A DNA stretch of 64,000 bases from Nitricoxidireducens sp046726235 (lineage in GTDB: Bacteria; Pseudomonadota; Gammaproteobacteria; Burkholderiales; Rhodocyclaceae). The position numbers and the translations under genes are program-made. The stretch spans positions 372,001 through 436,000 of the forward strand of contig JBKPAD010000010.1 in NCBI GenBank assembly GCA_046726235.1. Reading direction: 5' to 3'. Numbering within the stretch: the stretch's first letter is position 1; each line of letters opens with the position of its first letter. Below, one piece after another: positions 15,293-23,429 of this stretch. The notes beneath the pieces were generated by a model that was given only the letters and a program-made list of their open reading frames with translations, had not been told where the DNA came from and searched no databases.

Positions 15293-15628
15293 ATGCCGCA
15301 ACGTCAATGGAGCGCCAAGCGCGAACGCCAATACGGCCACATCAAGGAAAGCCTGAAAAGCCGCGGCAAGAGCGAGGACACGGCCGAGGAAATCGCCGCT
15401 CGCACGGTGAACAAGGAGCGCGCCCAGCACGGCGAGGCGAAGCACGCCAGCCGCACCTCGACCAAGGACATGCCGGCGCCGCGACGCGGCGGCCTGCGCT
15501 CGCACAGCGGTGAGAAGGGCCGCACCTACGAACAGCTCTACGCCGAGGCGCAACGCCGCGGCATCCGCGGGCGCTCGAAGATGACGCGCGTCGAGCTCGA
15601 AAAGGCCGTCGACGCCAAGAAGTCCTGA
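15293..15628 (+). CDS. Small basic stress-associated protein (so-called plasmid stabilisation protein)
   Basis: A 111-residue very hydrophilic, basic protein. The N-terminal half (QWSAKRERQYGHIKESL ... AEEIAARTVNKERA) and the C-terminal SAP/Rho-N-like part (GRTYEQLYAEAQRRGIRGRSKMTRVELEKAV) match a family often annotated as plasmid stabilization protein, though nothing here is plasmid-like. Nucleic-acid binding is likely but unproven. It sits 7 bp after the SDR gene, so the two probably form one stress operon. Confidence 0.7.
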   Translation: MPQRQWSAKRERQYGHIKESLKSRGKSEDTAEEIAARTVNKERAQHGEAKHASRTSTKDMPAPRRGGLRSHSGEKGRTYEQLYAEAQRRGIRGRSKMTRVELEKAVDAKKS

Positions 15629-15697
15629 GCGAACGCCGTTTCCCCGCGCGAGCCAACCGCCGGGAAGGCGTCCGGGCCGTCGTCCGCCCGCATGCGA

Positions 15698-15717
15698 AAT
15701 AGGGAAATTTCCCTATT
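15698..15717. promoter_or_regulatory. Perfect 20-bp palindrome upstream of ttrBCA
   Basis: AATAGGGAAATTTCCCTATT is a perfect palindrome about 78 bp before the ttrB start codon. It is a good candidate operator for the FixJ-type regulator encoded at 20687-21319. A closely similar site (GGGAAATCTCCC core with matching flanks GAAGT and AATCCG) lies at 51014-51039, next to the other FixJ-type regulator. Confidence 0.6.
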
Positions 15718-15794
15718 CCGATCCATTGATCTTCCAATTTCCGCCGCGGAGCGGTCGGCCTAAGCTCGGCTCGTCTTCTTCCCAGGAGCCTCGC

Positions 15795-16517
15795 ATGAAC
15801 GCTCATCCCGATCTCTCCCGGCGCAACTTCCTGGCGCAATTGCCGGTGTTGACCGCTGGCCTCGCCGCGCCGGTGGCGATGGCGGCGGAACCCGGCCCGC
15901 ACTGGGCGATGCTGGTGGACACCAGCCGTTGCATCGCCTGCCAGGCCTGCACCGTCGGCTGCGCCATGGAAAACGCATTGCCGGAAGGCGATTTCCGCAC
16001 CGTGGTGGCGACCTACACGGTCGAGACGGACGGCCGCTCCGGCCTCGCCGTGGTGCCGCGCCTGTGCAACCACTGCGAACAGCCGCCTTGCATCCCCGTC
16101 TGCCCGGTCGGCGCCACCTTCAAGCGCGAGGATGGCGTCGTGCTGGTCGACGGCGAGCGTTGCGTCGGCTGCGCCTATTGCGTGCAGGCCTGTCCCTACG
16201 ATGCGCGCTTCATCAACCATCGCACCGGCAAGGCGGACAAGTGCACGTTTTGCGCGCACCGCATCGAAGCCGGACTGTTGCCGGCCTGCGTCGAAACCTG
16301 CGTCGGCGGCGCGCGCATCTTCGGCGACATCAACGACCCGGCGAGCGACATCAGCCGGCGCCTCAAGGCCGCCGAGGGCAAGACGCGAGTGCTGAAGCCC
16401 GAGGCCGGCACCAACCCGCGCGTCTTCTACATCGGCCTCGACGAACGTCTCGACGGCCGTGTGGACGGCGTTTCCGCCGCCGCGACGATGTGGCGCCCGG
16501 ACCATCAGGGAGGATGA
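15795..16517 (+). CDS. ttrB: Tetrathionate reductase iron-sulfur subunit TtrB
   Basis: A 240-residue Tat-exported ferredoxin-like subunit. The twin-arginine motif is SRRNFLAQL near residue 9. Four cysteine groups for four [4Fe-4S] clusters are visible: CIACQACTVGC, CNHCEQPPCIPVCP, CVGCAYCVQACP and CTFCAHRIEAGLLPACVETC. It passes electrons from the membrane subunit TtrC to catalytic TtrA. The ATG at 15795 follows AGGAG. Related DMSO-reductase-family B subunits look alike; the TtrA-type catalytic gene and the TtrSR pair downstream favour tetrathionate, with other sulfur oxyanions possible. Confidence 0.85.
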   Translation: MNAHPDLSRRNFLAQLPVLTAGLAAPVAMAAEPGPHWAMLVDTSRCIACQACTVGCAMENALPEGDFRTVVATYTVETDGRSGLAVVPRLCNHCEQPPCIPVCPVGATFKREDGVVLVDGERCVGCAYCVQACPYDARFINHRTGKADKCTFCAHRIEAGLLPACVETCVGGARIFGDINDPASDISRRLKAAEGKTRVLKPEAGTNPRVFYIGLDERLDGRVDGVSAAATMWRPDHQGG

Positions 16518-16519
16518 TC

Positions 16520-17578
16520 ATGAACACCACCGTCGAAGTGCTCGGCTTCGCCCGCGAACCCGGATGGCTGCCGTGGGCCGTGCAGTACTTTTTCCTCATC
16601 GGCTTGTCGACCGCCGCCTTCTTCGTCTCGCTGCCCGGCCTCGTCTGGCGCCGTCACGAATGGCGCGGGGTCTCGCGCCGGGCGCTGCTGGCTGCGCTGG
16701 TCTGCGGGCTGGCGGCGCCGGTGGCGCTGCTGGCCGACCTCCACCAACCGGGGCGCTTCCTCAATTTCTACCTGCACCCGAATCTCGGTTCGTGGATGGC
16801 CTGGGGCGCGTTCTTCATTCCGGTGTATCTGGCCGGCCTGCTGCTCTATGCCTGGCTGAATCTGCGCCCGGCGCTGTCGGACGCGGGCGGACGCGGCGGA
16901 CGCTTCGCCGGCCTGTACCGGGCGCTGGCCTACGGCGGTCATGACAATCCCGCCGCCATCGGCGTCGCCGCGATCGTCGCCGCTCTCGGTGCAGCGCTGG
17001 TGCTGACCTACACCGGCATGGAAGTGATGGTGGTCGATGCGCGTCCGCTATGGAACACGCCGGTGCTGCCGCTGCTGTTCGTCGTCACCGCCCTGGCCGG
17101 CGGACTAGGGCTGACCGGCCTGCTCGAAGCGGCGGCGGGCAAGACCGCCGCGCCCTTGCTCAACCGCTGGCTTGAACTGACTCAATGGGTCAGCCTGGTC
17201 CTTCTGGCGGCATGGCTGCTGATGGCCGCGACCGGTCCGCAAGGCCCGGCGGGGCAGGCCCTGGCGAGCATGGACCGCGGCTGGCTGGGGCCCATGCTCT
17301 GGCTGGCCTCCAGCATGGCGCTCACCCTGTGGCTGGCACGCCGGCGCCATGCGCTGCTGCTGCCGGCGCTGCTCGCCGTGCAGGGCGCGTGGTTCGTGCG
17401 CTGGGTGGTCTTCATGGGCGGCCAGAGCCTGCCGAAGATCGGCGCCACGGGGCATGCCTACACGCTGCACCTGACGCCGGACAGCCTGCTCGGCATCATC
17501 GGCACGGTCGGCCTGTGCCTCGTCCTTTACATCGTCCTGACCGGCGTCATCCGTTGGGATGAACCGGCGCAAGCCTGA
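16520..17578 (+). CDS. ttrC: NrfD/PsrC-type membrane subunit TtrC
   Basis: A 352-residue polytopic quinol-oxidising subunit of the NrfD/PsrC family with eight to nine membrane helices, including ALVCGLAAPVALLADLHQPGR and FYLHPNLGSWMAWGAFF, the quinone-site region of this family. It draws electrons from menaquinol or ubiquinol and anchors TtrAB at the periplasmic face. Two in-frame ATGs compete: 16514 overlaps the ttrB stop but has no space for the GGGAGG site, so 16520, six bases from it, is preferred. Confidence 0.85.
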   Translation: MNTTVEVLGFAREPGWLPWAVQYFFLIGLSTAAFFVSLPGLVWRRHEWRGVSRRALLAALVCGLAAPVALLADLHQPGRFLNFYLHPNLGSWMAWGAFFIPVYLAGLLLYAWLNLRPALSDAGGRGGRFAGLYRALAYGGHDNPAAIGVAAIVAALGAALVLTYTGMEVMVVDARPLWNTPVLPLLFVVTALAGGLGLTGLLEAAAGKTAAPLLNRWLELTQWVSLVLLAAWLLMAATGPQGPAGQALASMDRGWLGPMLWLASSMALTLWLARRRHALLLPALLAVQGAWFVRWVVFMGGQSLPKIGATGHAYTLHLTPDSLLGIIGTVGLCLVLYIVLTGVIRWDEPAQA

Positions 17579-17589
17579 GGAGATCGATC

Positions 17590-20500
17590 ATGAGCATCAG
17601 CAAACGACGTCAAGTCCTCGCCCTCGGCGGTCTTGCCGCCTTCGCCGCCGGCTACTCGGAGACGGCCGGCCGCATGGTGGGCAAGCTCCTCGGCCGCGAC
17701 GCGCCGAAGCACAAGACCGCCGGCGATGCGCCGGCGCCGGAATTCCGCGTCGATCGCGACGGCCGGCTCGAAATCAATCCGCAGCAGCAGGTCAGCTACA
17801 CCACCTGCCTCGGCTGCACGACGATGTGCGGCGTGCGGGTGCGCGTCGATCGCGCTTCGGGCAAGGTGTTGCGCGTTGCCGGCAATCCCTACAGCCCGTT
17901 GTCGACCGATCCGCACCTGCCGATGAAGGCCAGCGTGCGCGAGAGCTTCGTCGCCATCTCGGCGCTCGGCGGCAAGGGGCTCGAGGGCCGCTCGACCGCC
18001 TGCGGGCGCGGCAACGCCGTGGCGCAGCAGATGGATTCGCCCTACCGGGTGCTGACGCCGCTCAAGCGCGTCGGCCCGCGCAACAGCGGCCAGTGGGCGC
18101 CGATTTCCTTCGAGCAACTGGTCAAGGAAGTGGTCGAAGGCGGCAACCTCTTCGGCGAAGGCATGGTCGAGGGCCTCGGCAGCCTGCGCGATCTCACGAC
18201 GCCGATCGACCCCGACAAGCCGGAACTCGGGCCGCGCGTCAACCAGGTGGCGGTGTTGTCGAGCGTCAATGACGGCCGCGAAAACTTCGCCCGCCGCTTC
18301 TTCCAGAAATCCTACGGCACGCTCAACTTCTTCGGCCACGGTTCGTATTGCGGCGGTTCCTACCGTTCGGGCTCGGGCGCGCTGTTCGGCGACCTCAAGC
18401 GGATGCCGCACGGCAAGCCGGACTTCGCCAACGCCGAATTCGTGCTGTTCGTCGGCACGGCGCCCGGCCAGGCCGGCAATCCCTTCAAGCGCCAGGGCGG
18501 CCTGATCGCGAAGGCGCGCAGCCAGGGCAAGCTGTCCTACATCGTGGTCGATCCGGTGCTCACCCATGCCGACAACCGCGCCAGCGGCGACCGCAGCCGC
18601 TGGCTGCCGATCCGGCCCGGCACCGACGGCGCGCTCGCCATGGCCATCATCCGCTGGCTGTTCGAGAACGAGCGCATCGACAAGCATTTCCTCGGCTTCC
18701 CCAACGAGGCGCTGGCAAAGCAGAACGGCGAACCGTCGTTTTCCAATGCCACGCACCTGGTGGTGGTCGAGCCCAAGCATCCGCGCGAGGGACGCATGCT
18801 GCGGGCTTCCGATCTCGGTGCCGCCATCGCGGAGGACCTGCGCTACAAGGAAGGCGACGCGTTCGTCTGCCTCGATGCGGCCGGCAAGACCGTACTGCAC
18901 GATAAGGCGCGCGACGCCGCGCAGCTGTTCGTCGACACCGTCCTGACGGTCGGCGGACAGGAAGTGCACGTCAAGTCGTCGCTGCAACTGCTGCGCGAAG
19001 AGGCGATGCGTTCGGACATGGCCGCATACGGCGAAGCTTGCGGCATTCCCGAAGCGACGCTGGCGGCACTGGCCTCGGAGCTGTCTTCGCACGGCAAGCG
19101 CGCGTCGGTGATCGCCCACGGCGGCATGATGAGCGGCAGCGGTTTCTACAACGCCTACGCGCTGATGAGCATCAACGCGCTGCTCGGCAACATCAACTGG
19201 AAAGGCGGCTTCGTCGCCAACGGCGGCGGCTTCAAGGACGACGGCGAAGGGCCGCGCTACAACCTCGACAGCTTCGAGGGCATGGTCAAGCCGGCGGGCA
19301 CGCCGCTCGGCCGCAACGTGCCTTACGAGAAGACCAGCGAATTCGCCGCCCGCAAGGCCGCCGGCAAGCCCTATCCGGCGGCGGCGCCGTGGTTCCCGAA
19401 TGCGCCGGGCCTGACGACGGAGCTTCTGCCGGGCGGACTGAGCGGCTATCCCTACGGCCTCAAGGCGCTGGTGCTGTGGTCGTCGAACCCGGTGTATGGC
19501 ATCCCCGGAATGCGCAAGCGCGTCGAGCAGGGCCTGGCCGATCCGAAGAAGCTGCCGCTGATCGTCTCGATCGACCCCTTCATCAACGAGAGCAACGCCT
19601 TTGCTGACTACATCGTTCCCGATTCGCTGATGTACGAGAGTTGGGGCTGGGTCGCGCCGTGGAACGGCGTGCCGACGAAGGCCATGGGCGCACGCTGGCC
19701 GGTGGTCGAACCGAAGGCATCCAGGACGCCGGAGGGGAGGGCCGTCGGCATGGAAACCTTCTTCATCGCGCTGGCCAAGGCGATGCAGCTGCCGGGTTTC
19801 GGCGAGGGCGCCATCGCGGACGCGGAGGGCGCACGCTACGCGCTCGACGGCCCCGAGGACTGGTACCTGCGCGGCGGCGCCAATGTCGCCTGGCTGGGCA
19901 AGGAGCCGGTGGCCGACGCCAGCGAGGACGACATCGTGCTGGCGGGGCTCGATCGCATATTGCCGCTGATGGCGAAGACGCTGAAGCCCGAGGAGGTCGC
20001 GAAGGTCGCTTTCCTGCTCACTCGCGGCGGTCGCTACCAGCCCGGCAAGGATGCGTTCGCCGAGGAAAACCCGGAGTGGATGCGCAATCCGATGAAGCCG
20101 ATGTGCCACCTGTGGAACGAGAACGTCGGCGGCTCGAAGAACAGCCTGTCGGGCAAGCGCAATCGCGGCTGCGCCAGCTGGGTCGAGCCGTCCTTCGCCG
20201 ACGGCACGCCGATGCGCAAGCACTTCCCGGCCGACCAGTGGCCGCTGCAACTGGTGAGCTACAAGTCGGCGCTGCAGAATCCGTATTCGATCGGTGCCAC
20301 GCGCTTGCTGGCGCTGCATCCCGAAAACCCGGTCCTGATCCATCCCGACGATGCCGGACGGCTGGGCCTGGAAATGGGTGACCTGGCCGAAATCTCGACA
20401 CCGGGCGGCAGCCTCACGGCGCGCATCATGGTGCATGCCGGCATCGCCCGCGGCGTGGCGGCTTTCGAGCACGGCTTCGGCCACCGCGAACTCGGCGCCC

Positions 20501-20676
20501 GTGCCCATCGCATCGGCGGCGAGCGTCAGCCGGACGACCGGCGCCTGGCGGCCGGGGTCAATCTCAACGACCTCGGCCTGGCGGACCCGACGCGGCCCGA
20601 CAAGGCGCCGTGGGTGGACGCGATTTCGGGCGCTTCGGTGCGCAACGGGCTGCCGGCGAAGATCCGGCGCGTCTGA
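17590..20676 (+). CDS. ttrA: Tetrathionate reductase catalytic subunit TtrA
   Basis: A 1028-residue Tat-exported molybdopterin oxidoreductase. The signal carries KRRQVLALGG. A [4Fe-4S] site is formed by C73-x2-C76-x3-C80 and a later cysteine in STACGRG. The probable molybdenum ligand is C254 in HGSYCGGSYRSGSG, the arrangement typical of TtrA. The C-terminus holds the molydopterin dinucleotide-binding domain (LLALHPENPVLIHPDDAGRLG). It reduces tetrathionate to thiosulfate in the periplasm for anaerobic respiration. It follows ttrC after 11 bp and converges on ttrR with a 10-bp gap, so no obvious terminator separates them. Confidence 0.88.
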   Translation: MSISKRRQVLALGGLAAFAAGYSETAGRMVGKLLGRDAPKHKTAGDAPAPEFRVDRDGRLEINPQQQVSYTTCLGCTTMCGVRVRVDRASGKVLRVAGNPYSPLSTDPHLPMKASVRESFVAISALGGKGLEGRSTACGRGNAVAQQMDSPYRVLTPLKRVGPRNSGQWAPISFEQLVKEVVEGGNLFGEGMVEGLGSLRDLTTPIDPDKPELGPRVNQVAVLSSVNDGRENFARRFFQKSYGTLNFFGHGSYCGGSYRSGSGALFGDLKRMPHGKPDFANAEFVLFVGTAPGQAGNPFKRQGGLIAKARSQGKLSYIVVDPVLTHADNRASGDRSRWLPIRPGTDGALAMAIIRWLFENERIDKHFLGFPNEALAKQNGEPSFSNATHLVVVEPKHPREGRMLRASDLGAAIAEDLRYKEGDAFVCLDAAGKTVLHDKARDAAQLFVDTVLTVGGQEVHVKSSLQLLREEAMRSDMAAYGEACGIPEATLAALASELSSHGKRASVIAHGGMMSGSGFYNAYALMSINALLGNINWKGGFVANGGGFKDDGEGPRYNLDSFEGMVKPAGTPLGRNVPYEKTSEFAARKAAGKPYPAAAPWFPNAPGLTTELLPGGLSGYPYGLKALVLWSSNPVYGIPGMRKRVEQGLADPKKLPLIVSIDPFINESNAFADYIVPDSLMYESWGWVAPWNGVPTKAMGARWPVVEPKASRTPEGRAVGMETFFIALAKAMQLPGFGEGAIADAEGARYALDGPEDWYLRGGANVAWLGKEPVADASEDDIVLAGLDRILPLMAKTLKPEEVAKVAFLLTRGGRYQPGKDAFAEENPEWMRNPMKPMCHLWNENVGGSKNSLSGKRNRGCASWVEPSFADGTPMRKHFPADQWPLQLVSYKSALQNPYSIGATRLLALHPENPVLIHPDDAGRLGLEMGDLAEISTPGGSLTARIMVHAGIARGVAAFEHGFGHRELGARAHRIGGERQPDDRRLAAGVNLNDLGLADPTRPDKAPWVDAISGASVRNGLPAKIRRV

Positions 20677-20686
20677 GGAAGCGCCG

Positions 20687-21319
20687 CTAGTCGAGGGCGG
20701 CCGGATCGGCCCGCAGCATCAGGCGGGCAAGTTCGGCCGCCGACGAGATGCCGGCCTTCTCCATCACGTGCTGGCGATGGATATGGACCGTCTTCTCGCT
20801 GATGCCGAGCGCCGCGGCGATCAGCTTGTTCGGCTGCCCCTGCGCCACCAGGCGCGCAACTTCCTGCTCGCGCGGCGACAGCCCGGCCAATGCCGCGCTG
20901 GCGCCGTCGCGCTTCTGGGTCTGCTCCAGTGCCTGCGCGCTGCGCCGCACCGCGGCCGCGACGGTGTCCAGCACCATCTGGTCCTTGAACGGCTTCTCGA
21001 TGAAGTCGTCGGCGCCCGACTTCATCGCCTGGACCGCCATCGATACGTCGGCGTGGCCGGTCATGAACAGGATCGGCATGTCGATGCCGCGCTCGCGCAA
21101 GACTTGCTGGAGTTCCAGTCCGCTCATCGCCGGCATGCGGATATCCAATAGCAGGCAGCACGGCTGCTGTGGTGCCGCCGCGGTGGCGAGGAAATCCTCG
21201 GCCGAGGCGAACAGTTGCACCTTCCAGCCCACGGACTCGAGCAGGAAGCGCAGCGAACGGCGCAGCGCGGGGTCGTCGTCCACGACGTAGACGATCGATT
21301 GTTCAGGCAGTTGGCTCAT
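20687..21319 (-). CDS. ttrR: FixJ-type response regulator TtrR
   Basis: A 210-residue response regulator with an N-terminal receiver (VVDDDPALRRSL; phospho-acceptor in LLLDIRMPAMSG; conserved KPF) and a C-terminal LuxR/FixJ HTH (LSPREQEVARLVAQGQPNKLIAAALGIS). It probably activates ttrBCA after phosphorylation by the adjacent kinase TtrS. Its start lies inside the 3' end of ttrS (17-bp overlap), indicating translational coupling. The 20-bp palindrome at 15698 is its most likely target site. Confidence 0.88.
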   Translation of the reverse strand: MSQLPEQSIVYVVDDDPALRRSLRFLLESVGWKVQLFASAEDFLATAAAPQQPCCLLLDIRMPAMSGLELQQVLRERGIDMPILFMTGHADVSMAVQAMKSGADDFIEKPFKDQMVLDTVAAAVRRSAQALEQTQKRDGASAALAGLSPREQEVARLVAQGQPNKLIAAALGISEKTVHIHRQHVMEKAGISSAAELARLMLRADPAALD

Positions 21320-23102
21320 GGCAGGGAAGTGAAAAACAGAAGCGCATGCCGGGGCCCTCGGGATTCGGTTCCGCCCACAGCCGGCCGCCGTGGGCCTCGA
21401 CGATGGTCTTGCAGATGGGCAGGCCGAGACCGAGGCCGTCGGGCTTGGTGGTGAAGAAAGGCTCGAACAGGTGCGTCCGTTGTTCGGCATCCAGGCCGAC
21501 GCCACGGTCGGCCACCTCGATCTGCAGGCGCTTGTCGACCTTGCGGATGGTGACGCGGATGTCCTTGCGCTCGGCCGGCAGTTCGCGGCCGGCGTCCACC
21601 GCGTTCTTCATCAGGTTGAGCAGCACCTGCTGGATCTGCGGCCCGTCCGCCAGCGCCAGGCAATCGCCGCGCGCCTGGTTGTCGATGACTATTCGCGGCG
21701 CGTGGGCGAGCATGCCGGCGATCAGCTTCTTCGCCGCGTCGGCGATCTGCGCGATGTCCGCCGGTTCGCGCACCGCCGTGCGCTTGCGCGCGAAGTGGCG
21801 GATGCGCTGCACGATGCCGCCCGCGCGTTCGGCCTCGTTGGCGATTTCGGTGCAGGCTTCGACCACGGCGTCCGGCGTCAGGCGTCCGTCGGTCTGTCGG
21901 CGCAACACGCTGCGCGCGTAGTTGCCGATGCTGGTGAGCGGCTGGTTGATCTCGTGGGCGAGGTTGCCGGAGAGTTCGCCGAGCACCGAAAGCCGCGATA
22001 GGTGTTCCATCTGCTCCTGGTTGGAGCGCATGCGCGCTTCGGTCGCCTCGCGTGCGCGCAGCGATTCCTGCAGTTCGGCCGTGCGGCGATGCACCAGGTG
22101 TTCGACGCGGATGACGTGCACGATCCAGGCAACCAGCAGGGCCATCAGTCCGAGCAGCCACGGCCAGAAGCGCCGCGCCACGCCTTCGGGCGTGATGTCG
22201 CGCAGGTAAGCGTAGGGCCCGACGCGAAGCTCGCGATAGAGTTCATGCACCGGCTGGTAGTCGGCCGGCACCGACCAGCTGAGGCCGCCTTCCTCGGGCA
22301 TGGCGAGCAGGGCGCGCGCCACCGCCTTCGCCAATGCCGGATCGGTGCTGCGCGTCACGGCGATCGGCCAGTCGGGATACAAAGGCGTGGACAGGTTGCA
22401 GGGAAAGCCCGGCTCGTTGCGCGGCGAGAGCACGCGGAATTCGTCGAGGCGAAGCAGGCCCTGGCTGGCCAGTTGCTCCGGCAGGCAGGCGCGGACGATG
22501 CCGGCGTCGGCTTCGCCGCGCTGCACGGCTTCGATGACGCGCGTCATCGGCAGGCCGACGAACAGCGTGGCGCCGAGGTCGGATTCGGGATGAAGTCCCT
22601 GGCGCAGCATCTCCCGCGCGGCCGCCAGGTAACCGCCGAAAGCTTCGATCGCCACCGCTGCCACGCGCTTGTCGCGCAGATCGGCAAGTTCGACCAGGTC
22701 GCGCCGCTCGGCCCTGGCGATCACCACGGAACCGATGGCATGAGCGGCCGACCGCGCGCGCGCCGAGGCCAGCGTGGCCACCCGGCTGAGCCCGAACTCG
22801 GCCTCCATGGCAACGTAGTAGCCCGGATTGGTGATGACGAGGTCGACACGCTTGCCGGCGATCGCCGCACGCAATCCCTCGGCATCGAAGTTGTCGAGGC
22901 GGAATCGGTATGCAGGCAACGTCGCTTTCAAGTGCGCCAGAACCGGCGACCAGTCGGCAACCGCTGCGCGCTCGCCCTGATAAGCGAATACGCCGATGAC
23001 GACATCCTTGTCCGTGGCATGGACGGTCGGGTGCCAGAAAGCCGCAACGAGCCAGCAGGGGAGATACGCCCAGCGAAGGCGGAGGCGGGCCAATAATTGC
23101 AT
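21303..23102 (-). CDS. ttrS: Tetrathionate-sensing histidine kinase TtrS
   Basis: A 599-residue sensor kinase. A signal/anchor segment is followed by a PhnD-like periplasmic binding domain (about 35-300; VIGVFAYQGERAAVADWSPVL ... DLVITNPGYYVAME), the layout of TtrS, then one membrane helix (PWLLGLMALLVAWIVHVI), a coiled coil, HisKA with H383 in HEINQPL, and an ATPase domain (NLMKNAVDA, GLGLPICKTIVEAHGG). It would sense periplasmic tetrathionate or thiosulfate-type ligands. The frame extends upstream, but the ATG at 23102 directly precedes the signal segment. Confidence 0.85.
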   Translation of the reverse strand: MQLLARLRLRWAYLPCWLVAAFWHPTVHATDKDVVIGVFAYQGERAAVADWSPVLAHLKATLPAYRFRLDNFDAEGLRAAIAGKRVDLVITNPGYYVAMEAEFGLSRVATLASARARSAAHAIGSVVIARAERRDLVELADLRDKRVAAVAIEAFGGYLAAAREMLRQGLHPESDLGATLFVGLPMTRVIEAVQRGEADAGIVRACLPEQLASQGLLRLDEFRVLSPRNEPGFPCNLSTPLYPDWPIAVTRSTDPALAKAVARALLAMPEEGGLSWSVPADYQPVHELYRELRVGPYAYLRDITPEGVARRFWPWLLGLMALLVAWIVHVIRVEHLVHRRTAELQESLRAREATEARMRSNQEQMEHLSRLSVLGELSGNLAHEINQPLTSIGNYARSVLRRQTDGRLTPDAVVEACTEIANEAERAGGIVQRIRHFARKRTAVREPADIAQIADAAKKLIAGMLAHAPRIVIDNQARGDCLALADGPQIQQVLLNLMKNAVDAGRELPAERKDIRVTIRKVDKRLQIEVADRGVGLDAEQRTHLFEPFFTTKPDGLGLGLPICKTIVEAHGGRLWAEPNPEGPGMRFCFSLPCHEPTA

Positions 23103-23284
23103 CGGATGAGTATATCGATAGACGCAGAATCCGCTGCTTGTGCCCCCGCCGCATGCGTTCGGCAGCGGAGGCACGCACGCGATCGCGAACGGACATCGAA
23201 AGCGCTTGCCCGCAAGAAGTCCGGAAGCGCCCCGGAAGATCTCCGGCACGGTCTATTATCCCTTGCCGGTCAATGCCTTGCATA

Positions 23285-23308
23285 CGTCATGACGGGCATT
23301 TAAATGCC
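23285..23308. promoter_or_regulatory. Two abutting perfect palindromes upstream of ppdK
   Basis: The 327-bp gap between ttrS and ppdK contains CGTCATGACG (23285-23294) immediately followed by GGCATTTAAATGCC (23295-23308). Both are perfect palindromes with an AT-rich centre, unusual in this GC-rich DNA. A -10-like TAGAAT follows at 23346-23351 without a convincing -35 box. I see no other gene or RNA in this gap. A regulator site for ppdK is plausible but unproven. Confidence 0.4.
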
Positions 23309-23429
23309 ATTGTCCAAAGACGAGACATACCCCCGGTCGGGTTGGTAGAATGCGCGCACAAACGCATCCCGCAGTGCAGCAATAAGCTGTCGTGGCGCGC
23401 GATGCCCATTCTGATCACAGGGGAGTGAC

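Noticed and set aside
15293..15628. Plasmid origin or addiction module suggested by the family name of this protein
   Set aside because: No toxin, replication or partition gene is nearby; the family name is historical and the context is a chromosomal stress operon.
17527..20508. Nearly 1000-codon minus-strand frame opposite ttrA
   Set aside because: ttrA has all catalytic motifs; the antisense frame has none and no RBS.
23267..23282. CGGTCAA-TGCC-TTGC upstream of ppdK
   Set aside because: Spacing fits, but the -24 box matches only at GG; the start would also leave a leader of over 130 nt.
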